Assembly (NCBI GenBank): GCA_030267565.1
Contig: BRXU01000001.1
Span: 8,252,001 to 8,316,000, forward strand
Direction: 5' to 3'
DNA: 64,000 nt
From: Pleodorina starrii
Lineage: Eukaryota > Chlorophyta > Chlorophyceae > Chlamydomonadales > Volvocaceae
This document shows positions 47,001 to 57,732 of the stretch, in pieces (position 1 is the first letter of the stretch; every line of letters starts with the position of its first letter). Made by a program: the position numbers and the translations under genes. Under the pieces are notes generated by a model. It was not told where the DNA came from. It saw only the letters and a program-made list of their open reading frames with translations, and did not search any database.

Positions 47001-49264
47001 ACCAGCGCCTCCTGACCTTCCGGCCCGAGCCAATGAATCCGGTGGACAGGTTGAGCCACAGGTTCTCGCGCACCCCCGTCTCGTCGCAGCGCCAGTCGGC
47101 GGGGTTGGGGCTGCAGGGGGGTGGTTGGGTGGGTGGGCGGGGTTGGGGCCAAACGGGGGAAAGGGGCAAGCGGGGGAAAGGGGCGAAGGAGGGTAAGGGG
47201 GGATCATGCGAGCACGGGCAGGCGCGGGAGGGAGAGCGCGGGTTGGGCGTTGAGCGGGTGAGTACTGGCCGAGACAGCCTGACTTCCCCCCTTCACCAAA
47301 CCCACCCACCCACCCACCCGCCCACACACACATACAGCCCTTTCGCCGCAGTTTCGTCCTTATCAACCCTCCTCCTCCCCCCTCCCCCCGCATGCACCCC
47401 CCCCAACACACACAACTCCCCCCACGCACGCACCCACCTGATCTTCCTGCCTGTGTGCATCTGCTCCAGGCCCGCCGCGTACTTGCTCACCCTCCGCGGC
47501 TCCTCAAACACCGCCACCGCCTCCGCGGCGGTGACACTCTCGTGACGGAGCACTCCGTCGATGCTCTGAAACCGGGTGGAGCGGAACGGAACGGAGGGGC
47601 GGAAAGGGGGGATATCCACGTATAGGCCGGAGCCCGTCAACGGTGGGAAGGGGGGTTATCCACGTGAGAGGGTGGGGGGAGGGAGGAAGGTGGAGAGGCA
47701 AGCACGGGCGAAGACGAACCAGCCGGGCCAAGACGAACCAGCAGCTACCAGGGCCCGACACTATCGGTACCTCCACTCCTATTAGTTCACCACCCCCAAC
47801 CCCACCACCACCACCAGCCCCAGCACCAGCACCGCTTCCACCTCCACATCCATCCCCAGCCCCACCCCCAGCCCCCCTCTCTCACCTGCAGCACCCTCTC
47901 CGGCAGGTCAGGACAGGGCAGGGGCACCACCAGCCTCTCCGCCGCCGCCGCCCCGCCCGCTCCCGCTCCCCCTGCCGGCCCCATCACCACCAGCGACTGG
48001 CTCGTCTCCACTCGGAAGCTGGGCGCGTTGAGCAGCAGCTGGCCGGCGGCCTGGGCGGCGGCGCGGGCGGCCTCAACCTCGGCCTTGGGGAGAGGCACCT
48101 GGAGCAGACCGCCGGGGGGTAACGGGAGAGGGAGAGAGGGGAGAGGACCGGGGGGAAGATGAGAGGAACCGGGAGGAGATGAAGTCCCGGGGAATGAAGG
48201 CCTTCAGGGGGTTGCTATAAGGAAAGCATAACAGGGGGAGACCGGGGAAAAGGGGGGAGAAGACATCGATCATCTGATGAGCGGGAGAGGTTGCGAACGT
48301 ACCCTGCAACCCCAGGGGGGAAAGGCCGCGAAACCGCATCCGCGTCCACAGTCGCACCGGCACGCAGCGGACCCCCACTGCGGACCGGCACCGCACCGCA
48401 GCGCACCACCCCGTAGGGAGGCTTGAGGCCCGCCCGGGCCCCAAGCAAGGCCGGGCTTCCGGCGCCGGGCTCCGAGCCAAGAGAAATTGCCCCTGCCGGT
48501 CCGCCTGCCTCCTCTTCCCCCTTCGACCGTGTTCCCACCGCGCCGCCCGTGTCCCCTCTCCCTCCCCCACCCCGCACAACCTGCCCGCCTCGTCGCTTCA
48601 CTTCCCTCCACACACACACACACACCCTACCCCCCTTTCAGCCCTCGCCCTCGCCACGCGCCGCTGCTCGCCGCTCACCCTCTTGTGTTTGAGGAGCAAG
48701 TAGAGCCCCGCTCCGGTGCGCTGCTGGTCCAGACCCACCATCTCCTCACCAAAGCCCTGGTGGTGGGAAAGAGGCGCGTGCACATGAGTGAGCTCCAAAT
48801 GGGTCGAATCCAAATCCAAATTCAAATTCAAATCCCAGTTCAAATCACATTGAAGTGGAATCCACTCAAATGTAATCTGAAATCCAGTCAAGTTGCATGA
48901 ATGTTTTGAAAACGTTCCGGAAAGGTTCCAAACATGTGGCGTGGAGGTTGAGGAGTCCGGTGCGGCAAGGACGGTTGCGCCGATGGGGGTGTAGTACGGC
49001 TGGGGGTGTGGGTGATGGGAGGTGTGGTACGGCTGGATTGGATCCGGGGGCGATCCGGAACCAGCGGGGGGCGGCCCGTGTTGTACCGCGCTGCCGTACC
49101 TGGAAAGTGGTTAGGTTGACGTAAAGGCCACCGGGGGACTCGGGCGAGTCGTACGTGAACATGCACTCGTCCTTGTAGACCTTGTCCGAGTACGACGGCA
49201 CGCGTACGGCATGCATGTGTTGCCGTACGCGCGCCAGGGTGGCCTCGTCGACGGGCGTCGCCAT
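36772..49264 (-). CDS. UBP14: Ubiquitin-specific protease, UBP14/USP5 (isopeptidase T) type
   Basis: Twenty exons in transcript order: 49264-49100, 48756-48679, 48098-47886, 47565-47438, 47110-47017, 46637-46534, 46119-46023, 45520-45353, 44822-44709, 44231-44141, 43833-43688, 43259-43059, 42375-42283, 42070-41840, 41502-41396, 39565-39204, 38674-38556, 38052-37975, 37692-37478 and 36868-36772. All junctions are GT-AG and phases sum to 966 aa. The N-terminal variant domain is followed by the ZnF-UBP region ([36 protein letters not shown]). The Cys box is [19 protein letters not shown] with catalytic Cys near 342. Then come [16 protein letters not shown], two UBA domains (near 750-790 and 810-860), and the His box [19 protein letters not shown] with His near 925. 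USP5-type enzymes disassemble unanchored polyubiquitin chains and recycle ubiquitin. The zinc finger has lost several metal ligands (see findings). Introns are unusually rich in satellites and dispersed repeats. Confidence 0.96.
38690..38750 (+). repeat. Dispersed element beta, copy 1
   Basis: AAGAAGATACCGCAGCGAAG followed by a GGCGTTAGCGGAAC-type block, in a UBP14 intron. Matches other copies at 39582-39650, 39728-39812 and 45610-45665. Confidence 0.7.
39582..39812 (+). repeat. Direct pair of element beta flanking a (GTGAGG)n array
   Basis: Two copies (39582-39652 and 39728-39812) share ACGGCGTTAGCGAACGGACC, then GAACCCAG, AATACTTAC and GAACATACCTG. Between them lies a GAGGGT/GAGGGC hexamer array (about 39658-39727). 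All are within the 1.8-kb intron 15 of UBP14. Confidence 0.75.
40832..40960 (-). other. Orphan coding-like fragment inside UBP14 intron 15
   Basis: On the minus strand the frame reads [16 protein letters not shown], then [19 protein letters not shown], and ends with TAG near 40832. Composition is unlike the surrounding low-complexity sequence. It does not fit the UBP14 phase on either side, and UBP14 joins perfectly without it. It could be the end of a nested gene or a gene fragment. Family unknown. Confidence 0.35.
40973..41060. repeat. (GTGAGG)n hexamer array
   Basis: About 14 nearly perfect GTGAGG units in UBP14 intron 15, related to the shorter array at 39658-39727. Confidence 0.95.
42484..42512 (+). 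repeat. Dispersed element gamma
   Basis: CAGGGAGTGATATGCTCCTT followed by a T run. Other copies are at 43302-43332 and 44287-44321, and in reverse at 46937-46963 and 11683-11702. Confidence 0.75.
43302..43332 (+). repeat. Dispersed element gamma
   Basis: CAGGGAGTGATATGCTCCTT continued by TATATAACA, in a UBP14 intron. Confidence 0.75.
44287..44321 (+). repeat. Dispersed element gamma
   Basis: CAGGGAGTGATATGCTCCTT continued by TGTATAAAA, in a UBP14 intron. The TATA-like tail is shared with the 43302 copy. Confidence 0.75.
44845..45008. repeat. 9-bp satellite (GGTTGAGAG)n
   Basis: About 18 near-perfect units in the UBP14 intron between the exons ending at 45353 and starting at 44822. Confidence 0.95.
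45020..45350. repeat. C-rich satellite, CCCTCCCGGCCCC-type units
   Basis: About 25 degenerate 12-13-bp units ending in CTCCCGGCC, right next to the 9-bp satellite and running to the splice donor at 45352 (minus strand). Confidence 0.9.
45533..45665 (+). repeat. Composite of dispersed elements alpha and beta
   Basis: Element alpha (TTATCCACGTATAGGCCGGA, then GCCCGTAAACGGTATC and AAATCAGAAAAATCCTTCCT) is followed within 20 bp by element beta (AAGAAGATACCGCAGCGAAG, then GGCGTTAGCGAAC). A reverse copy of the whole alpha part is at 52143-52203. Lies in a UBP14 intron. Confidence 0.8.
46414..46436. repeat. Perfect 10-bp hairpin
   Basis: GTGAAGTAAC, a 3-nt loop ATT, then GTTACTTCAC. Lies in a UBP14 intron. 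Confidence 0.85.
46663..46686 (+). repeat. Interstitial telomere-type repeat (TTTTAGGG)3
   Basis: TTTAGGGTTTTAGGGTTTTA continuing to GGG, matching the chlamydomonad telomere unit. Lies in a UBP14 intron, far from any chromosome end in this window. Confidence 0.85.
46937..46963 (-). repeat. Dispersed element gamma, reverse copy
   Basis: AAGGAGCATATCACTCCCTG, the reverse complement of the other gamma copies. Confidence 0.75.
47608..47666 (+). repeat. Dispersed element alpha, partial and duplicated
   Basis: ATATCCACGTATAGGCCGGA continuing to GCCCGTCAACGG, then a second short start GGGTTATCCACGTG at 47653-47666. Lies in a UBP14 intron. Confidence 0.75.
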
Positions 49265-50414
49265 TTTGCAGATCCCTTGCCCTCTTCTCGCGCGTGTATG
49301 TGAGCGGGTGGGGGTGGGGGAAGAGGAGCGGGTCTGGCGCCTGCCGGGGCCGGGCGCGGGGGGCGGCGGCGAGAGGGTGGGCGGGGGAGAGCGAACTGGG
49401 TCATTGGCAATGGCTGCAGCAGCCGGCCGGCCGGCTAAGGGCTTTCGTGCCCAGGCTGAATGTGCTGCGAAGTGCTGCGATGCTGTGTGATAGGAGCGGG
49501 TGCCTCGGGGAGCGCAGGTCAACGGGGGCCCGCGCGGGATCTGGGTTCCGTGCGAGCCGGGTGGGTGCACCGCCGCCGGGTGGGCACACGACGAGGGGAA
49601 GACTGCAGTGGAAGACATTGCGGGTGGTGGTGGTGGCGGAGCTGTTTTTTCGTTGGGGTGTTGGGTGTCCGGCAGAGAGGGCGCAGGATGCAAGAGGGGA
49701 TCCACGGGCGGAATCAATCAATGGTTGGAATTGAAAAGAGTCGGAGAGGGCGGTGAAGAGTGATGGGGAGGTAGCCGCAGCCGCAGAGGCAACGGCTTGC
49801 GTCCGGAGCTGGGTTCCCTGGCTCGCCCGGACCCGTGTCCGGTGGGAGATGGCCGCGGGAAGTCGGCCAGGCCCAAGACCTGACCCCACCCGACGACTGG
49901 CTTCCTTCCGGTGAGCCGATCAGCAATGAGCAGTGAACGAAACCGGGATTGGGGCTGCTGGCGCCCCGGCGGGGCTCTCAGGCTGGCCAATGCCGCCAGA
50001 TCGCGTGCGCGGGCGTGCACAGGCAGATGCCGCCGACACCGGGCCCTTTGAGCAGTCCACACGGAAAGTACCTGCTGGTTGCTCAGCGTTACGTGGCCTT
50101 GGCTGTCGCCCAGGTCCTCCGAAAGGCGTCCAACGAACGCTTAGGCGCAAACCCTGCTTTCCAAGCCTAAGTTCACCTTTGGAAGTAATTTAGGGTTTGG
50201 TTCCATATGAACGGCTGGAAATGCATATCATCGGGTTGCCCGGCGGGTCATGCATGTAGAAGCGGGTCATGCACGGCAAAGCTTGATGTTCTGAAACCTA
50301 CAGTTACCCGTCAAGACGGCCAGCGAGTTTCGAGCTGTGATAATCGATTTACTTGCATTATATAATATTTTGATGATGTTCAAAGGCTGTCCCGTATTGA
50401 GTTCCTAGCGCCAA
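49265..50414. promoter_or_regulatory. Divergent upstream region of UBP14 and MED13 genes
   Basis: About 1.15 kb between divergent start codons. GC-rich near UBP14, and markedly AT-rich at 50160-50410 next to the MED13 start (for example TTATATAATATTTTG near 50360). No coding evidence. Confidence 0.5.
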
Positions 50415-53400
50415 ATGCACAGGGCTCGCACCAGGGTGTTAGTTGCACCCGAATGGTCGAGTAATACAACAACAAATGCAACATCTGGACCTATTGCAGG
50501 GCCCTCCTTGCGGGAGCGGCTGTCACAGCTGGTCAGCGATGGTGCGGTCTCGCTGGACGGAGACCGCACGGCTACCGTGGCGGAGCCCGCAAAGCTGACG
50601 GACTGTGCGCAAACAGAACCGTTACAGCCTGCAGCAAACGCATCAGCAGCAGTCGCCCCTTCCCCCTGTCCAGAGCCGGCTGCCTCCGCATCGGTGCCGC
50701 AGCAGGTCCTCTACCCGCCGCCCGTGCCGTCATATGCTCCGGTGCGGTCAGCTTGGCCGGAGGCGGCTCTCGTCGACCTCATAAAGCAGCAGGCGCTGTT
50801 TCCTACGGACGTCAACCTGCGCGTCCGCTGCCCTGCGCTGGGCGGCGCGGCGGGAGCGGGCGCGCCCTCGCGCGCCGCGCTGCAGGCCATCTCGGAGGAA
50901 GCTCAGGCCAGCATCACCGCTGCCCCAGCTTCCGCCAGCTTCCAGTTCGTGCAGCTGCTCGCGGATCTGTGCGGACGGGCGGGCGGCGGGGGGGCTGGCG
51001 GCGTGCAGCTCGGTGCGTCAGGGGCGGCGTGCACATGTCATGGTGCTGGCGTTGGTGGCACGGTGCATGGGCTTGTGGTCTGGGCGGATGAGGCTACTGA
51101 CGTTGCTGGGGTCGCTGCGCACGCAGCGCATTGCTCGTGCGGCCGTATTAGGAGGCTTCGGGCCTGCGACAGGGGGGTTACTCAACCAATGCCATGGGGC
51201 CCTCCCGCTTTATCATTACCATCGCCGTCCTTAATAGCAAGCAGCGGTCGCCGTCAAGGCCCGCCGTCGCGGATCCGACCAGACCCGGGTTTGGCGCGGA
51301 CCCAAGCCATGCCACGCCATCGCCGTACCCAACTCCGTATCCTCAACCCACCCTCGGAATTGCTCTTGGCAGGCGACGGTCAGGGCGGCTACGCTGCAGG
51401 TCAGGGCCAGGGCTGCCTGCCGGCCGCGCCGGCACAGGCCCTGGCGGCGGCGGCGAGCGGCCGTGGCGCGGCGCCGCAGCTGGAGGCGACGGCGCTGGGG
51501 GCCCCTGCGGCTCTCGTGGGGTTCGAGGTGCGGCGCCAGGAGGACGACTGGGCAGGGAAGCACGCACAGGGGCCAGGGGATACGCGGACACGGCGGCCAG
51601 GCGTGAATGGCCGGGTGGATACCGGTACTTTGGGATGGGGTCCTGCCGGCAGCCTTGGCCCCGGTAGAACGCTGCGGGGACGTGGCAGCCGGGGGCCGTT
51701 AAACCTGCAGCCAGAACGGGCACTGGAGAGGCCAATCAGCCTGCCATTCCTGTTGGCAGGCCGGGAGTGAGGTGGGGGCCCGGGCCTGCGCATGGGGTTC
51801 ATGGCATGGCTGGTTGACCCATCCTGCCGCGGCTGCCCCGAACGCCGCCGCTTGCGTTGCAGGGTGACTGGCTGGCGTTGCAGCCGGCGGTGCTGCCCTG
51901 CTGGGAAAAGGTGAGAGAGCAAGCGGGCGAACCCGCGTCCCTTCGGGCTGCCCCCCCCCTGACGACGGCGATGGAAGATGGCGACGGCGGCTCTGTGGTG
52001 TTCTGTCCGGACCGCCATGACAGGCTGCCCTTGAACTGGGGCGAGGCGCCCGGGGAGGGGCACGGGTTGCTTGATGGCACGATGATTTGGCACGACCCAG
52101 AGCCCACACGTCCTCCGTTTGGTGCCCCCCTCCCCCGCCGGGGAGGAAGGAATTTTCTGATTCGATGCCGTTTACGGGCTCCGGCCTATACGTGGATAAC
52201 CCCCGGGGGTGACCACTGCCGCGGCAGTCGCTGGCTGCCGGTGCTGCGCATGTGCCTGCTTGTCCGGCTGCTGCTGTCTGCTGTTGTTTGCTGCTTCGAT
52301 GCTGGCTGGAGCTCGTTGCCATTGCTCCCGCCGGTGCAGCTGCTGCTGCTGCTCCTTCCATTCATTACTGCAGCGCTCATCTTTGCCGCTCGCCACCCCC
52401 CTACCGCTTGCTGCTGCTGGCTCATTTGCTCTTGCCTACCGCTGCCGGCTCAGGTCTCCTTGGAGCCGTGTGGCCCCCCAAAGGCCGCGCAGTACTACGT
52501 GGTGTGCGGGGAGCAGCACTCCTCGGCGGCCAGGATGTTCGTGCGGGTGCGTGGCGGCTCGGGCGATGGCGCGGGGAGGCGCGATGGTTGGGAGTAAACG
52601 GACCAGGCCCGGGGGCCGGGCATAGGGTGCTGGCTAGTGGGAGGCCGGGGGTGGCGCAGGCGGGCCCGCCGTATTCGGACAGAGCCCGCTGCTGCCTTCG
52701 GTCGCGTCCGCAGCGTGCTTGGCAGAAGTACGCCCCACAACGGCGCGGTGTGTCGTGCTGTGTGTATGCTGGTGCGTGCGTAGCCTGATGTGGCCTGGTC
52801 AGCCGATGCAGTCCGGTGGGGCCACTGCCACTGTGGACAGTCGCTGTGTCTCTTCCGCGCGCTGTCACCGCGCCTCTCGGGCTTTCCACTCGGTTCATTA
52901 TTCAACTAGCCCCGTTCCCTCCTCTCCGATAACTGCACTCCTCTCCGATAACTGCACTCCTCTCCGATAACTGCACTCCTCTCCGATAACTGCACTCCTC
53001 TCCGATAACTGCACTCCTCTCCGATAACTGCACTCCTCCAATTCCAATGTCGCCGATCCAGGACGTGTCCGCCTCCTTCCTTGCCATGCGGCTGGGCACC
53101 CACACCGCCGGCCGCACCCCCGCCCACCTGCACTCGATGGACGGAGTCATCCCCGTGCCGCTCGACCCCGGGCCAGGGCCGCCGCCGGCGGCGGCGGATC
53201 CCAGCGTGATCCGGAGTGCCGTACTGGGGTTTCGGAGCAACCACGCGACGGCGTCGGTGGCGGGGGAGCCCGCCTGGACGCCCGACGAGCCGTGCTACCG
53301 CCCGCGGCTGGCGGCGGGGGCGGCGGCGCCACCCTGCAGCGGCGGCGGCGGCGGCGGCGGCGGCAGCTCGGCGCAGCCTGCCGGGTCGCTGAGCCACTAC

Positions 53401-56400
53401 TACTGGCGCAACTTGCGGCACGTGGCCCGTCAGTTGCAGCGCCACTTGCTGCTACAGCCCCAGACCCAGCAACAGCAGCTGCAGCTTAATCTGGATGTGG
53501 GTCGCGGCCGAAACAACAGCGGCAGCAGGGCGGCGCGAGGCGGCGCGGCGGAGGAGCCGCCGCAGCATCAGTCGGTGGATGTGGCGCCACCTGCGCTGCT
53601 GGTGTATGTGGTGCCGCCCTCCGATGCTGAGGAGGACGTTGTGAGGGCGCTTATGGAGGTGTGCGCCTGCCTGGCGCCGGTCACGCCGGCGGCGCGCGCG
53701 CCGGCGGCGCCGGCGCCGCTGGCGGCGCCGGGCCGGCGCGACGGCGACGGCGCCGCGGCCGCTGCAGAGGCCCCGCAGCAGCGGCCGCCCCTGCCGCCGC
53801 CGCCGCCGCCGCCGCAGGACCAGGTGGCACCGCCGTTGGGCGGCCGTTGGGCGGGCGAGGGCTGCAACGGCGGCGGCGTCGCCGCCGCGCCGTCGGCGTC
53901 GGGGCAGGAAGCTCTGGCGGCGGCGAGCGGCTGCAGCGCTGCCTCCACGCCACCAGAGCCGCCCGCCTGCTCGTCCGCCGCCGCTGCATCGTCGTCCTCC
54001 GCCTCGTCGGCGGCGCTGTACGGCACGGGTGGCGGCGGCGACACGACCGACCCCGCGCTGCTGGCGCGGTTGGGGGGCGCGGCGCGCCACTTGTACCGCT
54101 CGGCGTCGTGCCGCCCGCCTGCGTTAGCGACCCATGGGTCACAGCCTGCCTGCCAGGCCGCGTCTCCTCAGCTTGACTTGTCGCAGCTGGCGGCCATGGA
54201 CTTGACTGTGCAGGTGAGGATTGGGGAGGCAGGGAGGGAGGGAAGGCTGGACGTTCAGTCGCTGAGGGAAGGGGAGGGAAGTTGGTCGGGATGCAGGGTG
54301 GAAGGGGCGGGCGAGGGCGGCTGCTCCGCCACTCCACCCTGGGCTTGGATGTGGGCAAGTGGCCTCCGCGCCGCTTCGCCGTCCACCTCGCATTCCTCAC
54401 ATTTCCAGTCCAGAGCCCCAGCTGACGTGTCCTGTCGACTTGACCGCTCCTCACGCGCCCCTCGTGTCGCCCCTCGTGTCTCCAGCTGGTGCTGCCCTCG
54501 TCTCTGAACGACATCACGGGCGCCAGCGTCCGAGCCACCGCCTGCGCGGCATACAGCAAGCTCTGTCGGCGGAGCGCCGGTTACGGCGCCGCGGCTAACG
54601 TCCCGGCGGCGGCGGCGCCGCCGGCGCCGCAACCCGCCATTGCGGCGGCGATGTCGGCATCGGGCATTAGTGCCGACGGCGGCAGCGGCGGAGGGAGCGG
54701 AGGGAGCTCAGCCGATGCCCGGTGCGTCGCAAGTAGCTGCAGCGGTCGTACGACACTGTACGAGCCCTTGATCGCGTTGGCGCCGCTGACGCTGCCGGCG
54801 CCGGACGACGAAGCAGCGCCGGCGCTGCCGCCGCCGCCACCGCCGCCGCCGCCGTCGATGCTGGCGCATCAGCTGCAGCGGGGGCTTTCGCCGCCGCTGC
54901 TGCGCGAGGGAGGCGCCGTCGGCAGCCCCCATAGAACCGCCGACGCTTCCGCCGCCCATTACGCGCAGCAACGAAACCATTACCACCACCATCAACACCA
55001 GCAGCAGCAGCAGGAGCACAGCAGCGCGGCGGCGGCGCCGCCGCCACCGCCTCCGCCGCCTCCGACGTTGCACGGCTGCTACGCATGGTGGCGTTGCCCT
55101 CGGGCCGCCGGGCCAGCCGTCTCCGCACCGTCGAGCCGCGCTCCAGCCAGCCACCCCTCGCCGCCGCCGCCGCCGCCGCCGCAGCGGTGCTGGTTGGCCA
55201 TGGCGTTTTGCGACATGGAGGGCAGAGTGCTGGATGCGCGGGCTCTAGAGCTGCGCCTGGACCACGCACCGGCCGGGGCCCCGGCGGCCGAAGGCGTCGC
55301 CGCCGCCGCCGCTGGCGGCGGCGGTGGCGGGGGCGCGCAGGTGCCGACGGCACGTTCCGCCCCCACGCCACAGTCGTGCAGCTGCTGGCCTGACGGCGCC
55401 GCCGGTGCCGGTGCCGGCGGCGACGGCGGCAGTGGGCACGGGAGCGTTGGCTTGAACGGCCGGTGCCAGAGCGTCGGCGCCGCCGATTCGTTGGGCGGTG
55501 TTGAGACCGTCGGCGTGCCGCCCGAGGGATGGGGGCAACCACATTCTGCGCTGGGACCGGCAACGGCCCAGCCGCGGCCTCCTTTACTTGCGACGACTGC
55601 GACAGCAACTGCAGCGGCAGCAGCGGCAAGCTCCCTTGACGCGCTCGTGTGCCGTGCGGTTTTCGGCCAGGCCAGGCTTCTCAGCCGTCAACTAGCGGAG
55701 GCGCACAGCAATGACCTTGCCGCCGCCTCTGGGTGTACGGACTCCAGCGTCAGCTCGAGCGGCGGCGGCGCCGCCGCCGCCGCCGCCGCAGCGGCCGCGG
55801 CGCGTCGCCGGGGCCAGCGGGCCGCGGCGGGAGCCCTTGCCCTGGCGAAGCTCGGGCCGCCGACGGCCGCCGAGGCGGCGGAATGGCACGTCCTGCTGCA
55901 CCAGCCCGCCGCCGCCGCCGCTGGCGGCGGCGGCGGCGGCGAGCGCCGCGGCAGCGGCGCCTCCCTGCGGCGACGCTGGGACCAGGCCGCGCCGCTTGTG
56001 CCCCCGTCCTCCGCCGCCGCCGCCGCCGCTGCCGGCGAGCCCGCTGTGACGCTGTCTTGGCTGGAGTCGCACCCTTCGGTGGTGACGCAACCCGGCGGCC
56101 GGCTACCGCAGGGCGGCTTCGCAGTGGCAGGCCCCGGCGACCTGCCTCCGCCGCCGCCGCCGCAGCCGCAAAACAACCCGCCGCAGCACCTCGGCGGTGG
56201 CGGCGGCGCTCGCGCGCCGGTGACCCTGGTAGCCTTCCCCGCGCAGCGACCGCCGAGCGCCTCGTGTGCCGCCGCCGAGCCGCTGAACCGCCACCTGCGC
56301 CTGCTGTCCGTGCACCCCTTTCCGCGTTGCCTCCCACCGCCGCTGCCGCCGACGGCGGCGACGGCGACGCAAGCGATCCTGGCGGCGGCATCGGGCGGAG

Positions 56401-57056
56401 CCGCAGCGGTCGCGGAGGCCTCAGCAGTACCGGACGACAGAGAACAGCAGCAGCAGGAGCAGCGGTCGAACGTCCCGGTGGTATCAGCGGCAGCGGCCGC
56501 GGCGGCGGCGGCTGTGGCGAATCACAAGCGGCCAGTGGCCCACTCGCCAGCGCTCTCGCCGGAGCTAGATGACGGCGGTCTTGAGCAGCAAGCCTCAGTC
56601 TGCCTGCACCAGCACAAGCGGCGAAGGTGGGGGGAACGAGTCGACGGCGGCGGCGCCGCCGCCGCCGCCGCTACCGGCCCTGGCGGCGCCGCGGCGCCGA
56701 GCTGGTCGGACCCCAGCTGGTCCACGCTCCGAGACCTGTACGGCCTCTGCCTGCTGCGGGACTGGATGCTGGCGGCGCAGAGCGGCGCGCGCGGCGGGCC
56801 GACGCCGGGGCGCCGCCAGGCGGCGTCGGCGTCGGCGGCCGGCGGCGGTGGCTGGGACGCCGCCTCCGGCGGCGGCGGCGGCGGCGACTGGGACGCCGCC
56901 GGCGACGACGTCGATGGCGGCTCCGACGCGCCGCTGCTGCTGCCGCTGCACGCGGCCGTCTGTCGGCAGCTGCTGCGGATCTTGGTGGCATGTGAGCAGC
57001 TGGTGGCTGAGTCGCGAGGGGTTAGTAAAGAGGACATCGCAGCGAGTCTTGCTTGA
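50415..57056 (+). CDS. MED13: Mediator complex subunit 13 homologue
   Basis: Six exons: 50415-51012, 51373-51527, 51863-51910, 52454-52546, 53062-54213 and 54486-57056. Phases join to 1538 aa and introns are GT-AG. MED13 C-terminal landmarks are in order: GDWLALQPAVLPCWEKVSLE, AAQYYVVCGEQHS, FLAMRLGTHTAG, PALLVYVVPPSDAEEDVV, LVLPSSLNDITGASVRA, TLYEPLIALAPL, LHGCYAWWRC, RCWLAMAFCDMEGRVLDARA and AAEWHVLLHQP. They match the plant/animal pattern of DWL--PxALxFWEKLxLEPY, YEPxxxLAPL and RWxxAxxTDxxGELLD. Long Ala, Gly, Pro, Gln and His runs interrupt these blocks. MED13 links the CDK8 kinase module to core Mediator and represses or tunes RNA polymerase II transcription in the nucleus. The N-terminal 250 residues are low in motifs and shorter than in plants, so further 5' exons may be missing. 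Confidence 0.88.
52143..52203 (-). repeat. Dispersed element alpha, reverse copy
   Basis: Reverse complement reads TTATCCACGTATAGGCCGGA, then GCCCGTAAACGGCATC, then AATCAGAAAATTCCTTCCTC. This is the same as the copy at 45533, in a MED13 intron. Confidence 0.8.
52922..53035. repeat. 19-bp minisatellite, six copies
   Basis: Unit CTCTCCGATAACTGCACTC repeated six times with perfect identity by eye, at the 3' end of MED13 intron 4, ending 26 bp before the acceptor at 53061. Confidence 0.95.
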
Positions 57057-57064
57057 GGGGTCAT

Positions 57065-57069
57065 TGTAA
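57065..57069 (+). terminator. TGTAA polyadenylation word after the MED13 stop
   Basis: TGTAA followed by an A run starts 9 nt after the TGA. It matches the green-algal signal but implies an extremely short 3' UTR. Confidence 0.35.
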
Positions 57070-57677
57070 AAAAATGCAATGCGAAGTTGAGGTGGGGAGG
57101 AGGGACAGGAGCCGCGTCGGTGGGGGCGTGCGGGATGGAGAGCTGCAGCGACCGTGCGTTTCAGCGAGGGCAGCCTGCTGTGTGTGTGCCCCCCTCCCCG
57201 CCCTTGTGGGGTCGCGTTGGGGGCCGCCGCCGCCTGCGGCGCTTGACCCCCCAAACGGCCGGGTGAGCGCCCTTGTCGTGTCTCGCTGCACTGGGCGCGG
57301 TGGAGGTGGCCGCAGGCTCGAGCGGTGCGTGGGGTGGTGTGGTGCGGAACGATGCGAATCTCGAAGCGAAGGTCTAAAAGCCTTACTTGCGGGCTGGGTG
57401 GGTCGCCGCTGGGGGGCGCGGGTGCGACCCATGACCCGAGGCCGCGCGCATCAGGAGGATGCGGGTCAAGGGGCAGCGGTGGTTGGCGGTTGGTGGTCGT
57501 CGTTAATGCGCCCGGCAACGGTAGCCGGTCGAGTGGGGCTGACAGGGCAAGGGGTCTGCTACTACGGCGCCCCCGTGCAAATCGATCCCGCTAGCTGTTC
57601 CCGCGAGCTCTGCGATGTGGATGTGGTGGATGGATGGATGATTCGTTTTAGACTCGCTCATCGTGTTTGGCGGACAG

Positions 57678-57732
57678 AGGGACGAACAGACGGACGGACG
57701 GACGGACAGACGGACGGACAGACGGACGGACG
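57678..57732. repeat. (GACGGACA)n simple repeat
   Basis: Alternating GACGGAC and AGACGGAC units. Related short GGAC runs occur at 41588-41610 and 46257-46273. Confidence 0.85.
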
